Shown: piece after piece, positions 37,261 to 52,230 of the stretch
How the letters are laid out: each line of letters opens with the position of its first letter
Numbering within the stretch: position 1 is the first letter of the stretch
NCBI RefSeq assembly: GCF_014257025.1
Contig: NZ_JACMSF010000002.1
Span: 298,656-362,655, forward strand
DNA: 64,000 bases
Reading direction: 5' to 3'
From: Streptomyces cupreus
GTDB taxonomy: Bacteria > Actinomycetota > Actinomycetes > Streptomycetales > Streptomycetaceae
Position numbers and translations under genes: made by a program
Notes under the pieces: generated by a model
Databases searched by the model: none
What the model was told of the DNA's origin: nothing
Seen by the model: the letters and a program-made list of their open reading frames with translations, nothing else

Positions 37261-38511
37261 TCAGCCTTCCTCGGCGCGTTCCTCCTCACCCCCACGCCGA
37301 CGGCGCGCCCGCTCGGCGATCTCACTGGAGAGCCTGCCCTTGACCGAGGTGGCCCGGTCGAGCGTCTCGCTGCCGAGGCTTCTGGCGGCATCGACGCCTT
37401 TTGCTCCTGTCTCGAGCGCCTTGTCCCTCACCTCCGCGGCCGCGTGCACCCATCGCCTCGCCTCTGATGACCGGCGACCAGACTCAATCCCGAGCCGCCC
37501 GTGGAAGTCATGGACGCCGGTTGCGACATGGTTGCTCGACTGGACTACGGCCGGGGACTTGGTCGGGTGCAGCAGCACCTTCGCGTTGGCCGCGTCAGCA
37601 GCCGCATTCATCCGGGCCACCAGACGCTCGGTGCTCCGCGAGATGACATCCAGCCGCTTCTCTCGGGCAACCCGAAGCCCGAGGCGATGCCGGTCCAGCT
37701 CGTCCGGAGCCGCGTCCAGCACTCGATCGAGTTCGAGCAACGCGAACGCGTCCTGCAATTGGAAGCAACGAGCCAGTACAGCGAGCCACTCCCGAGCCTT
37801 GGACTCGACTTCCTTGGCCGTCGTGGCGAGGTCACCGATCTTGGTCTTGCCCTCCATCTTCTCCGCGAGTGCATCGAGTTGACGCAACGCATACGCCTGG
37901 GTGTCTGCGATCGCCGTCGGCGCGGCCTGCACCTTCGACCACGTGACCTCGGAGACCCGGCCCACCTGCTCCCGGATGGTCATGGCCTCCTCGATGATGA
38001 GGTCCACCCCGATCATGCGGGCCACCGCAGCGTCCTTCTGAGCGCGGAGCACGTCGTCGACCTTCTCGTCGATCCTCGCGAGATAGTCGGTGATCTCGTC
38101 CATGGTCTGCTGCATCGCGAGCTGTGCCATGATCCCTGCGGCACCAGCCAGACGCGCCGGGTTGGCCAGGAACGAGCCGGCCCCCTTCTCGACCTGGAGC
38201 CAGTTCTTGATCGAGCCAGGTTTCCCCACCATCGCATGGCTGATGCCTGGCCTCTTGGTCTCCGTAAGCCCGAACTTCTTGACACGCTCCGCGGACTCCT
38301 TGGTCAGCATCACCCACCGACCGGAGTTGGCGGCAATCTCCGAACCTGCCTGAGCGGCTGCGGCCCCGGTACCGAAGACGGACTTGAGGCGTTGCACACC
38401 GAGGTCCTTCGACGGCAGTCCCTCCGAGAGGAGGAAGCGTTCGACATCCGTCGCATTCCCGATGACCGCCAGTCCGTCGCCGTCACTGATCAGCTGAATC
38501 TCGTTGGCCAT
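37261..38511 (-). CDS. Hypothetical alpha-helical protein at the end of the kinase-helicase operon
   Basis: 416 aa, not recognised. The N-terminal 60 residues are alpha/beta (EIQLISDGDGLAVIGNATDVERFLL). A hydrophobic Ala/Gly-rich stretch follows at about 112-132 (PARLAGAAGIMAQLAMQQTM), perhaps membrane-active, then a long helical region with coiled-coil character (DEITDYLARIDEKVDDVLRAQKD to about 300). The C-terminus is highly charged (EIAERARRRRGGEEERAEEG). The helical core with a hydrophobic hairpin is reminiscent of pore-forming or membrane-remodelling effectors, but no family can be named. It begins 69 bases after the methylase stop on the same strand. It is flanked by near-identical 15-bp direct repeats. 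Confidence 0.7.
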   Translation of the reverse strand: MANEIQLISDGDGLAVIGNATDVERFLLSEGLPSKDLGVQRLKSVFGTGAAAAQAGSEIAANSGRWVMLTKESAERVKKFGLTETKRPGISHAMVGKPGSIKNWLQVEKGAGSFLANPARLAGAAGIMAQLAMQQTMDEITDYLARIDEKVDDVLRAQKDAAVARMIGVDLIIEEAMTIREQVGRVSEVTWSKVQAAPTAIADTQAYALRQLDALAEKMEGKTKIGDLATTAKEVESKAREWLAVLARCFQLQDAFALLELDRVLDAAPDELDRHRLGLRVAREKRLDVISRSTERLVARMNAAADAANAKVLLHPTKSPAVVQSSNHVATGVHDFHGRLGIESGRRSSEARRWVHAAAEVRDKALETGAKGVDAARSLGSETLDRATSVKGRLSSEIAERARRRRGGEEERAEEG

Positions 38512-38533
38512 TGCCCGCTCCTGAAGTGGCTTG

Positions 38534-38548
38534 TCGCAGTTGAGGGTG
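38534..38548 (+). repeat. 15-bp direct repeat, copy 2 (flanks the coiled-coil gene)
   Basis: TCGCAGTTGAGGGTG, one mismatch from copy 1 at 37207-37221. It lies between the start of the coiled-coil gene (38511) and the methylase stop (38580). Confidence 0.5.
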
Positions 38549-38579
38549 ATCGGGGGTGCGCGCGGCGATCGCCGGGCGA

Positions 38580-41500
38580 TCAGGCGGGGTGCCGGGGGCC
38601 GTGGCCCGGGGGCGGGGTGAGAGTGGAGGTGTAATTCTCGCCGTCCACCAAGGGGTTTCCGAGGCTGACGCCAGCTGTGGCCATGCGGTCGTACTCGGCG
38701 AGGATCAGTTCCTTGGTGCGGTAGGTGCCATAGTTGGCCTCGTCCTTGCGGCGGACGATGGGGAAGGTGTCGAGGATGTAGTCGACGTCGGCGCGTGAAA
38801 TTCCGTAGATGTGGAAGAAGAGGGAGTCGAGTTCGGCCCGAATAATTGCCCGGCGCCGCTTATCCCAATGGAAAGGAGTTCCTGTATCACCTAGATCGTG
38901 CGCAAACGGGGCCATATCATAGGCGACGTAAGTCAGTTCCATGACGCGCGGAATGATGAACTCACGGTGTCGTTCAAGAGCCTTTGATGGGGGGACGGGG
39001 ATCTGCTCGAATGTGCTTTGCGGAATACTCGGCTGGCTAAAACTGTTTCGTAGTGCATAGTCATAAGGGAAGGAGTTGTATACGGCCACCAACAAGGAAA
39101 TCTGAATGGTGGAGGGTCCGGTGGAAAGAGTCCATCCGTATGAAGCGGCGCCCCACGGAATGATAGCAGCGATGGATGTACGCTCGTCGTTGTTTCGAGC
39201 GATACGTCGCTGCCCAAGTAGTCCGACTTTGCATTCATGGTGCCGCCGCTCTTGGCGGCTGCGAGTTTCTGTTTCGGTAACCCAGTATTGTGGCTGGACT
39301 ACGAAATCCGCCTTCAGCAAATCAATTTCAGTGGCCTCGCGGCCGTCTGTCGAGTGGGCGAAGCGATGATTGTATTGGTGTCCCATTCGCCCCTCATAAA
39401 GTGGCAGCATCTTATATCCCTCATTCTCGAATCGGTTTCCGTGAATGGACCATCCGCTGGATTCTAGGGAGTTGGCCGTTTGGAATAGGTGTGAATCCTG
39501 GGACATGTGGAACATTCGACCGAGAGATACTCGCCAGGGGTTTCCATGTGGGTCGTTTAGCTTGTTCAGGACCGGGATTCTCTGATAGATAGAAATGCAG
39601 ATCTCGGCGTCACGGCGGGATCGGAAGACGGGGCAGGTGCCCGTGTTGGGGTTAAGGAGGGTGATCTCCTCCGGAGTGAGCGTGAAGGTCTTGCCTGAAT
39701 CGTCCAGATCGGACGGATCGTGGAGGAAGAAGGCGAATCGTGCGGCCGGTTCACGCATGCCGCGGCCGGTCAGCGACAGAATGCTGAACTTCATCCGGGA
39801 GTCAACAGCAGGAAACAGGTTGCTGCGGTTCTCGAAGTCGTACAGCGCCGCGATCGAACCGTTGTGTACCAGGTCCTTGAAGAAGTACTGCGTCGTCGCA
39901 TCCGTCGCGATGCCCGTAGGTACGATGACGCCCATACGGCCACGTGGGTCGGTGAGGCGGCGACTACTTTCAGAGAATGCTGCATACGTGTTTACTGTGC
40001 CGATTCCGGTCAACTCAAACTTTCCGGAATCTCGGATAAAGTGCGCCTCGCCATCGCCCTGCCGCTTGGCCTCGCTGAATTCGAGTGCCAACTCCGGCTG
40101 GGTGCTGGCCAGCTGGGAAATCAGTTTTCGGCGTGCGGCGGCATTTTCTGCCGTTGCAATCGCGGTATTTCGCTGAGCGAAAAACTCCTGCTCCAGAAGT
40201 TTGATGCGCTCCCAAGGAGGGTTCCCCAATAGGCAGGAGAAGCCTCCAAGCCACCCCGTAGTCGAATCAACGTCACTGTCCGCAGCCTCGGAGACTGCGA
40301 ACACCTCCGGAAACTCCAGATGCCAGTGGAAGAACTTGTACTGCTGCGCGAGCCGGATAATCTCGTCGTTTGTGCTCACCGGGATGCCCGCGCCCGCGCT
40401 TTGGAGGTCATGGAATACTGCTTCCGTCACCGGCGTCGGCGCGCCCTGGACCTTGGGCCAGACGAAAGCAGCGCACCAGGCGTCGCCGATGTGCAGCGCT
40501 CGGAGATAGTCCGCCGACTGCTCCAGGTCACGGAACCGGCTGGACTGGAGTCGGACGTCGCGCAAGGTGTTGGTCGGCGCCTCAGTGATGTCGCGCAGGC
40601 TCGCCGCGAAGGCCGCGTTCGACACCCAGATGCGTTCCTCCGTGTGGAAGCTCAACTGGCCTCCGCGCTCCGCAGCGTTCCGCTTCTTGATGGCCGACGC
40701 GATCCTCTTGTCGTCGCCCTCGATCGGCTTGAACGCGTCGTCCGGGATGCCCTTGGCCAGTAGCGCCGGCGTAGCCCCGATCAACGCGTTCCCGTGCTTG
40801 ACGTGAGCGTCCAGGAAGCCCAGCGGCTTCCCCGGTTCCAGTGCCTCCAGCCACAGCGACACCTTGGCCAGTTCGACCGCCATCGGGTTGAGGTCGACCC
40901 CGTAGATGCACCGGGCCACCACCTCGTGCAGCGCGTGCCGCACCGCGTCGATCGTCGGCTCCGGGTTCTGCTCCCGTACCGCGGCCACCCGCTTCGCAAT
41001 CCGCCGAGCCGCAGCCACTAGGAAGTGGCCGGACCCGCAAGCTGGGTCGCAGACCGTCAGGTTCAGTAGTTCCTCGACGATGACCGGGCCCGGGTCCGGC
41101 TGGCCCGAGTGCGTCGCCCGGATCTCACCCCGCTTCACCGCATCGTCGATCACCGGATCCAGCGCCGAGTCCAACAGGCACTCGATCAGCGAGGACGGGG
41201 TGTAGTAGGAACCCGTCGTCTTCCTCGCGTTGCCCGCCAGCTCGACCAGCTCGAAGGTGCGCTCGGTCGCGTTGTGCTTGGGGACCAGCTCCAGCAGGGA
41301 CTCGTAGATGGAGCCCAGCTCCTCCGCGTCCAGGTGGCGGTAGTCGACCACCCGGTTCCGCTTGCTGCTCGTGTCCCGGACGATCGACAGCGCCCGGACC
41401 GCCTCCAGCAGCGGCTCGTTCGACAGGGACAGGCCGTGCAGGACCTTGTCCGCCTCCGTGTCGTCGAAGATGCCGCCCAGACCCGGCAGGCCCAACTCCG

Positions 41501-42596
41501 GAAGGCCGTCGTCGTTGCCCAGGCCCGACAGGACGAAGCGCAGCGCCTGGTACAGGTCGCCGTGGGCCGTGCCCCGGCGGCGCTGGGCGTGCCGGCGCAG
41601 GCGGGCCGAGGAGAAGTAGGCCGCGTACCGCTCCTTCGCCGTCTCGTCGGCCGACGGGGACAGCAGGACCTCGCGGTCCTCAGCCACGAACAGGAACAGG
41701 AGCCGGTAGACCATGCGCAGCAGCGCGTAGTGGAAGGTCTTGACCTCCAGGCTCTCCCTCAACTCTCGGTTCTCCGGGTGCTTCAAGAACCCCGTGCCCA
41801 GCGTCGTAATCGCCCGCTGCACACCCTTCCTCAACTGGTCCAGCGCCCGCGTGCCCTGGGCGATCGCCTCCGTGCGCCACTTCTCCAGCCAGCACGTCGA
41901 CGGCGCCGCGTCCTCCGCGACCTCGAAGCGGGACACGTGCAGCAGGCGGTACAGCAGTACGAACTCGCTGAACAGCTCGCCGTCGAAGATCGCCTCCAGG
42001 TCGAACTCGACGTACGACGCCGTGGCCAGGGCGCTGGAGTCCCGGAGCAGGCGGACCTGGCGGCCGTTGGTCAGGATGCCCCACAGGTGGGCCTCTGTCC
42101 GGTTCAGACACTCCTGGAGCATCGACTGCGGCGGGACCGTGCCCGCGCCGCCCGGTCGCTTGTCCAAGTTGGCGTTCCAGGACACCTGGTGGATGAGCGC
42201 GTGCTGCCAGCGGTGCGAGACCTCGAACCGCTTCTCCGTGTCCGAGTCCGCCGTAACGCCGTCCGTGCCGATCGGCGTCAGGCGGCCGAAGCCCAGCTCC
42301 CGCCACAGCGGCGCCAGCCAGTCGGCGCCCGCACGGCCGGTCGGGTCGGTCGCGGGCAGGCCCGTCTCCCGGTCCTCGGGGAGGTGCTTGCGCAGCTCGC
42401 GCCAGAGCGGCTTCAGATACTCCCAGCTGCGCTCCGCCTCGTCCCGTACCGAACGCGACGACGGCAGGCCGTAGTCGGCGGGCTTCGAGCCCGGGACGTC
42501 CTTGCCCTCGGAGATGCGCAGCAGCATGTCGGCCGGCAGCAAACCTCCGACCGTGTGGACGGCGGTGAACACCTGGTTGCGGGTCGTGGCGGACAT
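38580..42596 (-). CDS. drmMI: Eco57I/PglX-like N6-adenine methylase (DrmMI-like)
   Basis: A 1338-aa single-chain type IIG/BREX-like adenine methylase. The N-terminal 350 residues are helical. The SAM site is VCDPACGSGHFLVAAARRIA (near 518), and the catalytic motif is LLGNPPWERIKLLEQEF (near 792), both canonical. The following target-recognition region (about residues 800-1250, DNA about 38840-40220) has much lower G+C than the rest of the gene and non-streptomycete codons such as ATA and AAA. No PD-(D/E)XK nuclease motif was seen at the N-terminus, so it is probably a pure modification enzyme protecting host DNA. In class 1 DISARM the DrmMI methylase accompanies the SNF2 helicase DrmD; here the ATG overlaps the drmD stop (TGATG). 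Confidence 0.85.
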   Translation of the reverse strand: MSATTRNQVFTAVHTVGGLLPADMLLRISEGKDVPGSKPADYGLPSSRSVRDEAERSWEYLKPLWRELRKHLPEDRETGLPATDPTGRAGADWLAPLWRELGFGRLTPIGTDGVTADSDTEKRFEVSHRWQHALIHQVSWNANLDKRPGGAGTVPPQSMLQECLNRTEAHLWGILTNGRQVRLLRDSSALATASYVEFDLEAIFDGELFSEFVLLYRLLHVSRFEVAEDAAPSTCWLEKWRTEAIAQGTRALDQLRKGVQRAITTLGTGFLKHPENRELRESLEVKTFHYALLRMVYRLLFLFVAEDREVLLSPSADETAKERYAAYFSSARLRRHAQRRRGTAHGDLYQALRFVLSGLGNDDGLPELGLPGLGGIFDDTEADKVLHGLSLSNEPLLEAVRALSIVRDTSSKRNRVVDYRHLDAEELGSIYESLLELVPKHNATERTFELVELAGNARKTTGSYYTPSSLIECLLDSALDPVIDDAVKRGEIRATHSGQPDPGPVIVEELLNLTVCDPACGSGHFLVAAARRIAKRVAAVREQNPEPTIDAVRHALHEVVARCIYGVDLNPMAVELAKVSLWLEALEPGKPLGFLDAHVKHGNALIGATPALLAKGIPDDAFKPIEGDDKRIASAIKKRNAAERGGQLSFHTEERIWVSNAAFAASLRDITEAPTNTLRDVRLQSSRFRDLEQSADYLRALHIGDAWCAAFVWPKVQGAPTPVTEAVFHDLQSAGAGIPVSTNDEIIRLAQQYKFFHWHLEFPEVFAVSEAADSDVDSTTGWLGGFSCLLGNPPWERIKLLEQEFFAQRNTAIATAENAAARRKLISQLASTQPELALEFSEAKRQGDGEAHFIRDSGKFELTGIGTVNTYAAFSESSRRLTDPRGRMGVIVPTGIATDATTQYFFKDLVHNGSIAALYDFENRSNLFPAVDSRMKFSILSLTGRGMREPAARFAFFLHDPSDLDDSGKTFTLTPEEITLLNPNTGTCPVFRSRRDAEICISIYQRIPVLNKLNDPHGNPWRVSLGRMFHMSQDSHLFQTANSLESSGWSIHGNRFENEGYKMLPLYEGRMGHQYNHRFAHSTDGREATEIDLLKADFVVQPQYWVTETETRSRQERRHHECKVGLLGQRRIARNNDERTSIAAIIPWGAASYGWTLSTGPSTIQISLLVAVYNSFPYDYALRNSFSQPSIPQSTFEQIPVPPSKALERHREFIIPRVMELTYVAYDMAPFAHDLGDTGTPFHWDKRRRAIIRAELDSLFFHIYGISRADVDYILDTFPIVRRKDEANYGTYRTKELILAEYDRMATAGVSLGNPLVDGENYTSTLTPPPGHGPRHPA

Positions 42597-45562
42597 CAGG
42601 CGGACGCTCCAGAGACAGCAGCAGGGGCAGGAGAGGAAGCAGAGGGGTTGGCGGGCAGGTACAGATACGCGCCCAGGACGTCGGCCGGCTTCTGCGCCGT
42701 CACCGACAGGCCCCGGACGATCTCGCCGGATGCCTGCCGCACCCGGCGGTGCGAGGCGTCCAGCTCGGCGGCCAGTTCCTCGCCGTACGTCTCCAGGTAG
42801 CCGTTCGCTTCCGGGAGTTGGTCGAGGATGCGCTTCATCATGCGCTCACCGAAGTGCGGGTCCGTGTTGTCGGACGCCGTCGCGTCCAGCAGCGCCGCCG
42901 CACGCTCCTGCGACAGCCACACCGCGCTCTTCGGGGAGCCCTCGAAGGCCAGCAGCCGCGCGTCCTCCGCCACCAGCTGCTTCTCGCCGCTCCGCGACGG
43001 CAGGGTCAGGTGGAAGCGGTAGCGGACCAGCAGCAGGGTCGTACGCGTCGTCACCGCGTCCGTCGTCACCACACCGCAGCGGCGTGCCGGGCGTGCGCCG
43101 TCCGCCTGGGTGTCCAGCGCCGCGTTCAGGACGTGCGACGCGAGCGCGCCCACCACCGGGTCCGTCCGCACCAGAGCGGCCTCGCCCCGCGCCACCGCCG
43201 GGTCCGTCCGGAACGGGATCGGGCGGTCCTGCTCGATCACCTCCGCACCCACGGCCGTCGCCAGCGCGTCCCGCAGCCCCGCCGGCGTACCGCCCACCTG
43301 GGCTGTGAAGTCCTCCAACTGGTCGGTTCCCCGCAGCACCGCGCCCAGCGAGCCCAGCGCCTCCCGTACGAACGTCCTGACCTCGCCCGTACCGCCCAGC
43401 GCGTCCCGGATCGCGGCGACCTCCCTGGCCACCTCCTCCGGGTGGATCGAGCGCTGCGCGAACCGCGAACGCGACGCCTTCTCCCGCTCCGCCGCCGAGT
43501 TCCAGTCGCTGTCCAGCTTCGCCGTGCTCACCTTGAACGCGTCCGCGCCGAACAAGGCGTCCTCGTTCTCGCGGCCGCGCATCAGCAGCCACTCCACGAT
43601 CGCGTCCGTCACGCCTGTCGACAGCTCGTCCGGGACGGACACCGAGATGCCCAGGTCCTTTTTGATCTGGCGGTGCTTCTTGATGAGGACTTCGAGGACC
43701 TTGCCGTCGATGCCGTTGTCCTCGCCGTACAGGGTGATGACGCGGACCTCGTCGCGGCGCTGGCCGTAGCGGTCGACGCGGCCCTCGCGCTGGTCGTGGC
43801 GGGTGGGGTTCCACGCCAGGTCGTAGTGGACCACCGCGTCGAAGTAGTGCTGGAGGTTCACGCCCTCCGACAGGCAGTCCGTGGCGATCAGCACCCGGCG
43901 CGCGGCGGCGTCCTCGCCGGCCTCCGTCGCCAGCGCCTCGATGTTGTCGATGCGCTGCTGCGGCGAGAGCTCGCCCGTGACCGCCTTGACGACCGTCTTC
44001 GCGCCCAGCGGGCCGCGCTTCTTCGTCTCCGGGTCGTTCGCCAGCTGCTCGGCCAGGTACTTGGCCGTGGGGATGTAGCGGCAGAAGACGATCGGGTTGT
44101 AGCCGTCGGCGAGCAGGCCCTTGAGGTGCTTGATCAGGGCCTTCAGCTTGAGGTCCTGCGCCGGTCCCTCCAACTCCTCCGCCCGTTCGGCGAGTTCGGC
44201 GAGGCGCGAGCGCGGGTCGTCGGCCTCGATCTCGGCACCCGGCGCTACGTCCATGCCCTCCATCGAGTCGCTGTCGGCCGCGTCGCTGTTCAGCGGGGCG
44301 CCGAGCTTGTCGGCCTCCTCCGCCGAGGACGCGACCGCGGCCGCGGACCTCGTGCGGAGCGTCTGAGCCGCCGCCCGCGGGGACGACACCAGCGAGCGCA
44401 GCAGCGCGATCGCCGACCACCACGCTATTCGGGCCTCCCTGCGGCCTCGGCCGTCCGCCTCCTCCACCCGCTCGCTCGCGTAGGCGATCGCGTCGTCCAG
44501 CAGGGCCCGGTACTCCGGGGACAGCTTGTACGTCTCGTCCTTGAAGTAGCGGTCCGAGGGGAACGCGGTGCGCTCCGCGAGGGAGTCGTCGGCCAGTCCG
44601 TCCTCCTTGGTGAGGTACTGGCGTACGTCCGCGCGCTTGCGGGCCACGAAGTGCTGCGCCAGCAGCTTCCGGCCTGTCTCCGACTCCAGGTTCACGTGCG
44701 CCAGGTCGGGCTTGACCAGGCCCAGCAGGTTCCGGAACGCGGACTCCTTGCCGCTGTGCGGTGTCGCCGTCACCAGCAGCAGGTGCCGTTCCGCGTCCTC
44801 GGCGACCCGTCGCAGCAGCTCGTAGCGCAGCTGGTTCTGCGTGCCGGTCTTGGTGTCGTCGGCCGCCACGCATGTGTGGGCCTCGTCGACGATCACCAGG
44901 TCGGGACAGTGCCGTACGAAGTCGTCGCGGTGGCGGGTGGACTTGATGAAGTCCGTGGAGACGATGACGTTCGGGTAGCGGTCGAAGAGGGACTGGCCGA
45001 GGTCCAGGCGCCGCTCCAGGCGCGTCACCGTCGACGACAGCACCAGCTCCGCGTCGATGCTGAACTTGCCGCGCAGCTCCTGCTGCCACTGTTCCGCCAG
45101 CGCGGGCGAGCACAGCACGGCCAGGCCCGACGCCTCGCCCTGCGCGAGGAGTTCGCTCGCGATCAGGCCCGCCTCGACGGTCTTGCCGATGCCGACGTCG
45201 TCGGAAACCAGCATACGGACCGTCTTCTGACGCAGCGCCATCAGGAGCGGGACGAGCTGGTACGCGCGCGGTTCCACGGCGATGCCGGCCAGCGAGCGGA
45301 ACGGGCCCGCGCCCGAGCGGAAGCCGACGCGCAGGGCGGTGCGGAGCAGGCCGGCCGCCCGCTGGTCGCCGAGGTCGCTCGGCTCCGGCGCGGCGAACCG
45401 GGCCTCCTCGACCGTCTCGAACGCCGGGAACACGGCGGCGATGTCGTCGTCCGAGCCTCCGAGCGGGCGCAGGACGAGCAGGTCGGGCTTGCTCTCGGGG
45501 AGCACCACCCATTCGCGGCCGCGGGCCTTCACCAGGGAACCTGCGGAGTACGTGAGTGCCAT
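42596..45562 (-). CDS. drmD: SNF2/Rad54-family helicase (DrmD-like)
   Basis: A 988-aa SWI2/SNF2 ATPase. The N-terminal 60 residues form a small beta domain (SLVKARGREWVVLPES). Helicase motifs are Q/I VSDDVGIGKTVEAGLIASEL (about 117-136, with DVGIGKT as the P loop), DLVIVDEAHTCVA (near 224), LLVTATPHSGKE, a helicase-C domain with VLIATDCLSEGVNLQ, and motif VI HDQREGRVDRYGQRRDEV (near 595). An insertion (about 360-470) separates the lobes. The size and order match DrmD of class 1 DISARM, which translocates on DNA with the methylase. It lies 33 bases after the kinase-helicase stop and overlaps the methylase start. Confidence 0.87.
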   Translation of the reverse strand: MALTYSAGSLVKARGREWVVLPESKPDLLVLRPLGGSDDDIAAVFPAFETVEEARFAAPEPSDLGDQRAAGLLRTALRVGFRSGAGPFRSLAGIAVEPRAYQLVPLLMALRQKTVRMLVSDDVGIGKTVEAGLIASELLAQGEASGLAVLCSPALAEQWQQELRGKFSIDAELVLSSTVTRLERRLDLGQSLFDRYPNVIVSTDFIKSTRHRDDFVRHCPDLVIVDEAHTCVAADDTKTGTQNQLRYELLRRVAEDAERHLLLVTATPHSGKESAFRNLLGLVKPDLAHVNLESETGRKLLAQHFVARKRADVRQYLTKEDGLADDSLAERTAFPSDRYFKDETYKLSPEYRALLDDAIAYASERVEEADGRGRREARIAWWSAIALLRSLVSSPRAAAQTLRTRSAAAVASSAEEADKLGAPLNSDAADSDSMEGMDVAPGAEIEADDPRSRLAELAERAEELEGPAQDLKLKALIKHLKGLLADGYNPIVFCRYIPTAKYLAEQLANDPETKKRGPLGAKTVVKAVTGELSPQQRIDNIEALATEAGEDAAARRVLIATDCLSEGVNLQHYFDAVVHYDLAWNPTRHDQREGRVDRYGQRRDEVRVITLYGEDNGIDGKVLEVLIKKHRQIKKDLGISVSVPDELSTGVTDAIVEWLLMRGRENEDALFGADAFKVSTAKLDSDWNSAAEREKASRSRFAQRSIHPEEVAREVAAIRDALGGTGEVRTFVREALGSLGAVLRGTDQLEDFTAQVGGTPAGLRDALATAVGAEVIEQDRPIPFRTDPAVARGEAALVRTDPVVGALASHVLNAALDTQADGARPARRCGVVTTDAVTTRTTLLLVRYRFHLTLPSRSGEKQLVAEDARLLAFEGSPKSAVWLSQERAAALLDATASDNTDPHFGERMMKRILDQLPEANGYLETYGEELAAELDASHRRVRQASGEIVRGLSVTAQKPADVLGAYLYLPANPSASSPAPAAVSGASA

Positions 45563-45595
45563 GTGTGTTTTCGAGTCCTCAGGAGAAGGCGGTCG

Positions 45596-51882
<6,287 letters not shown>

Positions 51883-51886
<4 letters not shown>

Positions 51887-51957
51887 TGCCGCTCCCCCTG
51901 TCCTGCACTCGCGTTCCCGCGCAGGAACGCGCCCTGGCCTGCTGCCGCACGGTCCAT
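51883..51957 (-). CDS. 24-codon leader ORF overlapping the kinase-helicase start
   Basis: ATG at 51955-51957, then 24 codons (MDRAAAGQGAFLRG, NASAGQGERQ) and TGA at 51883-51885. The kinase GTG (51884-51886) overlaps that stop as GTGA, so ribosomes finishing the leader can restart on the kinase. The middle of the ORF contains the hairpin at 51910-51931. It has no good ribosome-binding site of its own. It may be a regulatory upstream ORF or chance. Confidence 0.4.
51910..51931 (-). promoter_or_regulatory. Hairpin in the kinase-helicase mRNA leader
   Basis: Perfect 8-bp stem CGCGTTCC / GGAACGCG with a 6-base loop (51918-51923), located between the promoter and the ribosome-binding site GGGGGAG, about 12 bases upstream of the latter. 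It could act as an attenuator or control access of ribosomes. Confidence 0.5.
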
Positions 51958-51983
51958 CGTGTCAGAACAGACAGTGAGGTAGT

Positions 51984-52059
51984 CGTCACGGTACACGATG
52001 AAGGCCATTCCTGATAGGTGTTTGATGCGTTGACATTGTCAACACGTCACTCCTAATCT
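51984..52059. promoter_or_regulatory. Divergent promoter-operator of the DISARM-like locus
   Basis: Read on the minus strand, TGTCAACGCA (52026-52035), 29 bases, then GTGTACCGTGACG (51984-51996) is the kinase-side element, with TACCGT (51988-51993) as -10. On the plus strand TTGACA (52030-52035), 18 bases and TAATCT (52054-52059) form a near-consensus promoter for the sigma-like gene and drmAB. The perfect palindrome TTGACA-T-TGTCAA (52030-52042) covers the plus -35 and the outer block of the minus element, so one bound protein could control both directions. Confidence 0.65.
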
Positions 52060-52086
52060 TGCCATGAGTGAGCGGGGGTGGGTGTC

Positions 52087-52230
52087 GTGCAGGATCGAAC
52101 CGCCGGTGAAATGGGTCCGCCCGGCTTGAGAGTCGCTGTGGGGGAGTTGCTGGCTCGGTTGAGGCGCGCCGCCGTGGACGGTGTCGTGCCGGAGCCGCTC
52201 TTCGCGCAGAACGTGGCGCGCTCGGGCTGA
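52087..52230 (+). pseudogene. 47-codon frame before the sigma-like gene; likely its frameshifted N-terminus
   Basis: From GTG 52087 (or ATG 52111, MGPPGLRVAVGELLARL) the frame reads on to RRAAVDGVVPEPLFAQNVARSG and stops at TGA 52228-52230, which overlaps the ATG of the sigma-like frame (TGATG). The helical segment resembles the N-terminal region 1.1-like domain of large primary-type sigma factors. The most economical reading is that an internal deletion with frameshift removed region 1.2 to 2.2 and separated this part from 52230-54548. A genuine coupled small ORF is the alternative. Confidence 0.4.
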
